Origin: Tetrapisispora phaffii CBS 4417
Lineage: Eukaryota > Ascomycota > Saccharomycetes > Saccharomycetales > Saccharomycetaceae
DNA length: 64,000 nt
Assembly (NCBI RefSeq): GCF_000236905.1
Contig: NC_016534.1
Coordinates: 186,001-250,000, forward strand
Reading direction: 5' to 3'
This document shows positions 63,607 through 64,000 of the stretch, one piece after another. Position 1 is the first letter of the stretch, and each line of letters starts with the position of its first letter. The notes beneath the pieces are model-generated. The model was not told the origin of the DNA, made no database searches, and saw only the letters and a program-made list of their open reading frames with translations. Position numbers and translations under genes: made by a program.

Positions 63607-63959
63607 TGCTCAATAGTTGAATTCATTGCTTTAATATATTAAAATGTGGTTAAATTATATACTATATAATTAGATTAATCTCTCTGAACTCTTGGACCTG
63701 GATCAATGAATTGTTAGCTATTGATTACCGGGGTTTATATATACATCATATTTCAATCTACCGTTCTGTCCAACGAGACGACGTCGTCGAGTTGAACACG
63801 TACGGCAGACTGATGGTTCTACAGTACTATTTATGCATTAGGAATTCTGCTATTACATTCTCGTGAGGACTTATTGTTTCAGTTTTACAACAATAGTCTC
63901 GTATAGAGGTAATATCTGGTATCGTATAGTCACTTATACGACCAGTGGCATTTCCAACA
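63607..63959 (-). mobile_element. Solo LTR, family A (353 bp)
   Basis: Complete on the minus strand, TGTTGGAAATG (63959) to ATTGAGCA (63607), the same length as the copy at 27813-28165. Intact palindrome GACGACGTCGTC and TATATAAACCCCGG. Flanks CTTTC and GTTAG do not match. By analogy with the other copies, a tRNA gene is expected about 80-110 bp to the right, beyond the window. Confidence 0.9.
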
Positions 63960-64000
63960 GTTAGGGCATTGGTTATAACCTGGATTCTATAGGCACGATG

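Noticed and set aside
1..64000. CRISPR arrays, operons or prokaryotic defence genes
   Set aside because: None expected in a yeast nuclear genome and none seen; the repeats are LTRs or in-frame coding repeats.

Overview
The window is a nuclear segment from a budding yeast of the family Saccharomycetaceae. The genes are compact, almost intronless and AT-rich, and most are immediate homologues of Saccharomyces cerevisiae genes. tRNA-Tyr and tRNA-Ser(GCU) carry short introns just 3' of the anticodon, and Ty1/copia-type LTRs sit beside tRNA genes. The gene order is that of a post-whole-genome-duplication species whose duplicate losses differ from S. cerevisiae. For example, PEX1 lies inside the ARP3-RPA12-NTA1-APS2 track, while CCT5 and CBF1 are missing from it. 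This suggests a lineage that split early after the duplication (Vanderwaltozyma/Tetrapisispora-like), but I cannot name the species. One 200-N scaffold gap lies at 47181-47380.

Layout. (1) 1-7890: the inverted S. cerevisiae chromosome III block ADP1 (5' end cut off by the window), ADY2-type acetate transporter, RVS161, SAT4. (2) 7891-10177: a synteny break with tRNA-Thr(AGU) and an old solo LTR. (3) 10178-27343: a chromosome X-like block with ARP3, RPA12, NTA1, an MNN4/MNN14-type mannosyl-phosphate gene, a PTK1/2 kinase, PEX1 and APS2. (4) 27813-28347: a solo LTR and tRNA-Tyr. (5) 28776-40589: a chromosome VI-like block with IOC3, CMK, GSY, AIP5 (split over two frames) and a GATA factor. (6) 41008-48290: tRNA-Gly followed by a nest of two LTR families around one full-length but broken Ty4-like element. 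(7) 48634-53778: the inverted ROG3-ATG18 pair. (8) 54259-57672: a hairpin-rich non-coding stretch, tRNA-Ser(GCU), a GRE2-type reductase, an LTR and a second tRNA-Tyr. (9) 58313-63433: CDC14, ECO1 and a YNL011C-like CofD-family gene, ending in another solo LTR at the right edge.

The genes are mostly housekeeping or signalling: endocytosis and actin (RVS161, ARP3, APS2, AIP5), glycogen and glucose/stress response (GSY, ROG3, CMK), RNA polymerase I (RPA12), peroxisome import (PEX1), autophagy (ATG18), mitosis and cohesion (CDC14, ECO1), and ion-transport kinases (SAT4, PTK). They do not form an operon-like system.

The most unusual observation is in the AIP5 homologue at 36403-39373. Its two halves lie in frames offset by +1. 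They meet at GCG AGG C, a heptamer that combines the P-site codon of the Ty3 frameshift site with the slow A-site codon of the Ty1 site, three codons before the zero-frame stop. This could be a previously undescribed programmed +1 frameshift in a cellular gene. The second theme is the LTR nest, where one LTR family has inserted into another, and the consistent placement of LTRs about 80-110 bp upstream of tRNA genes.
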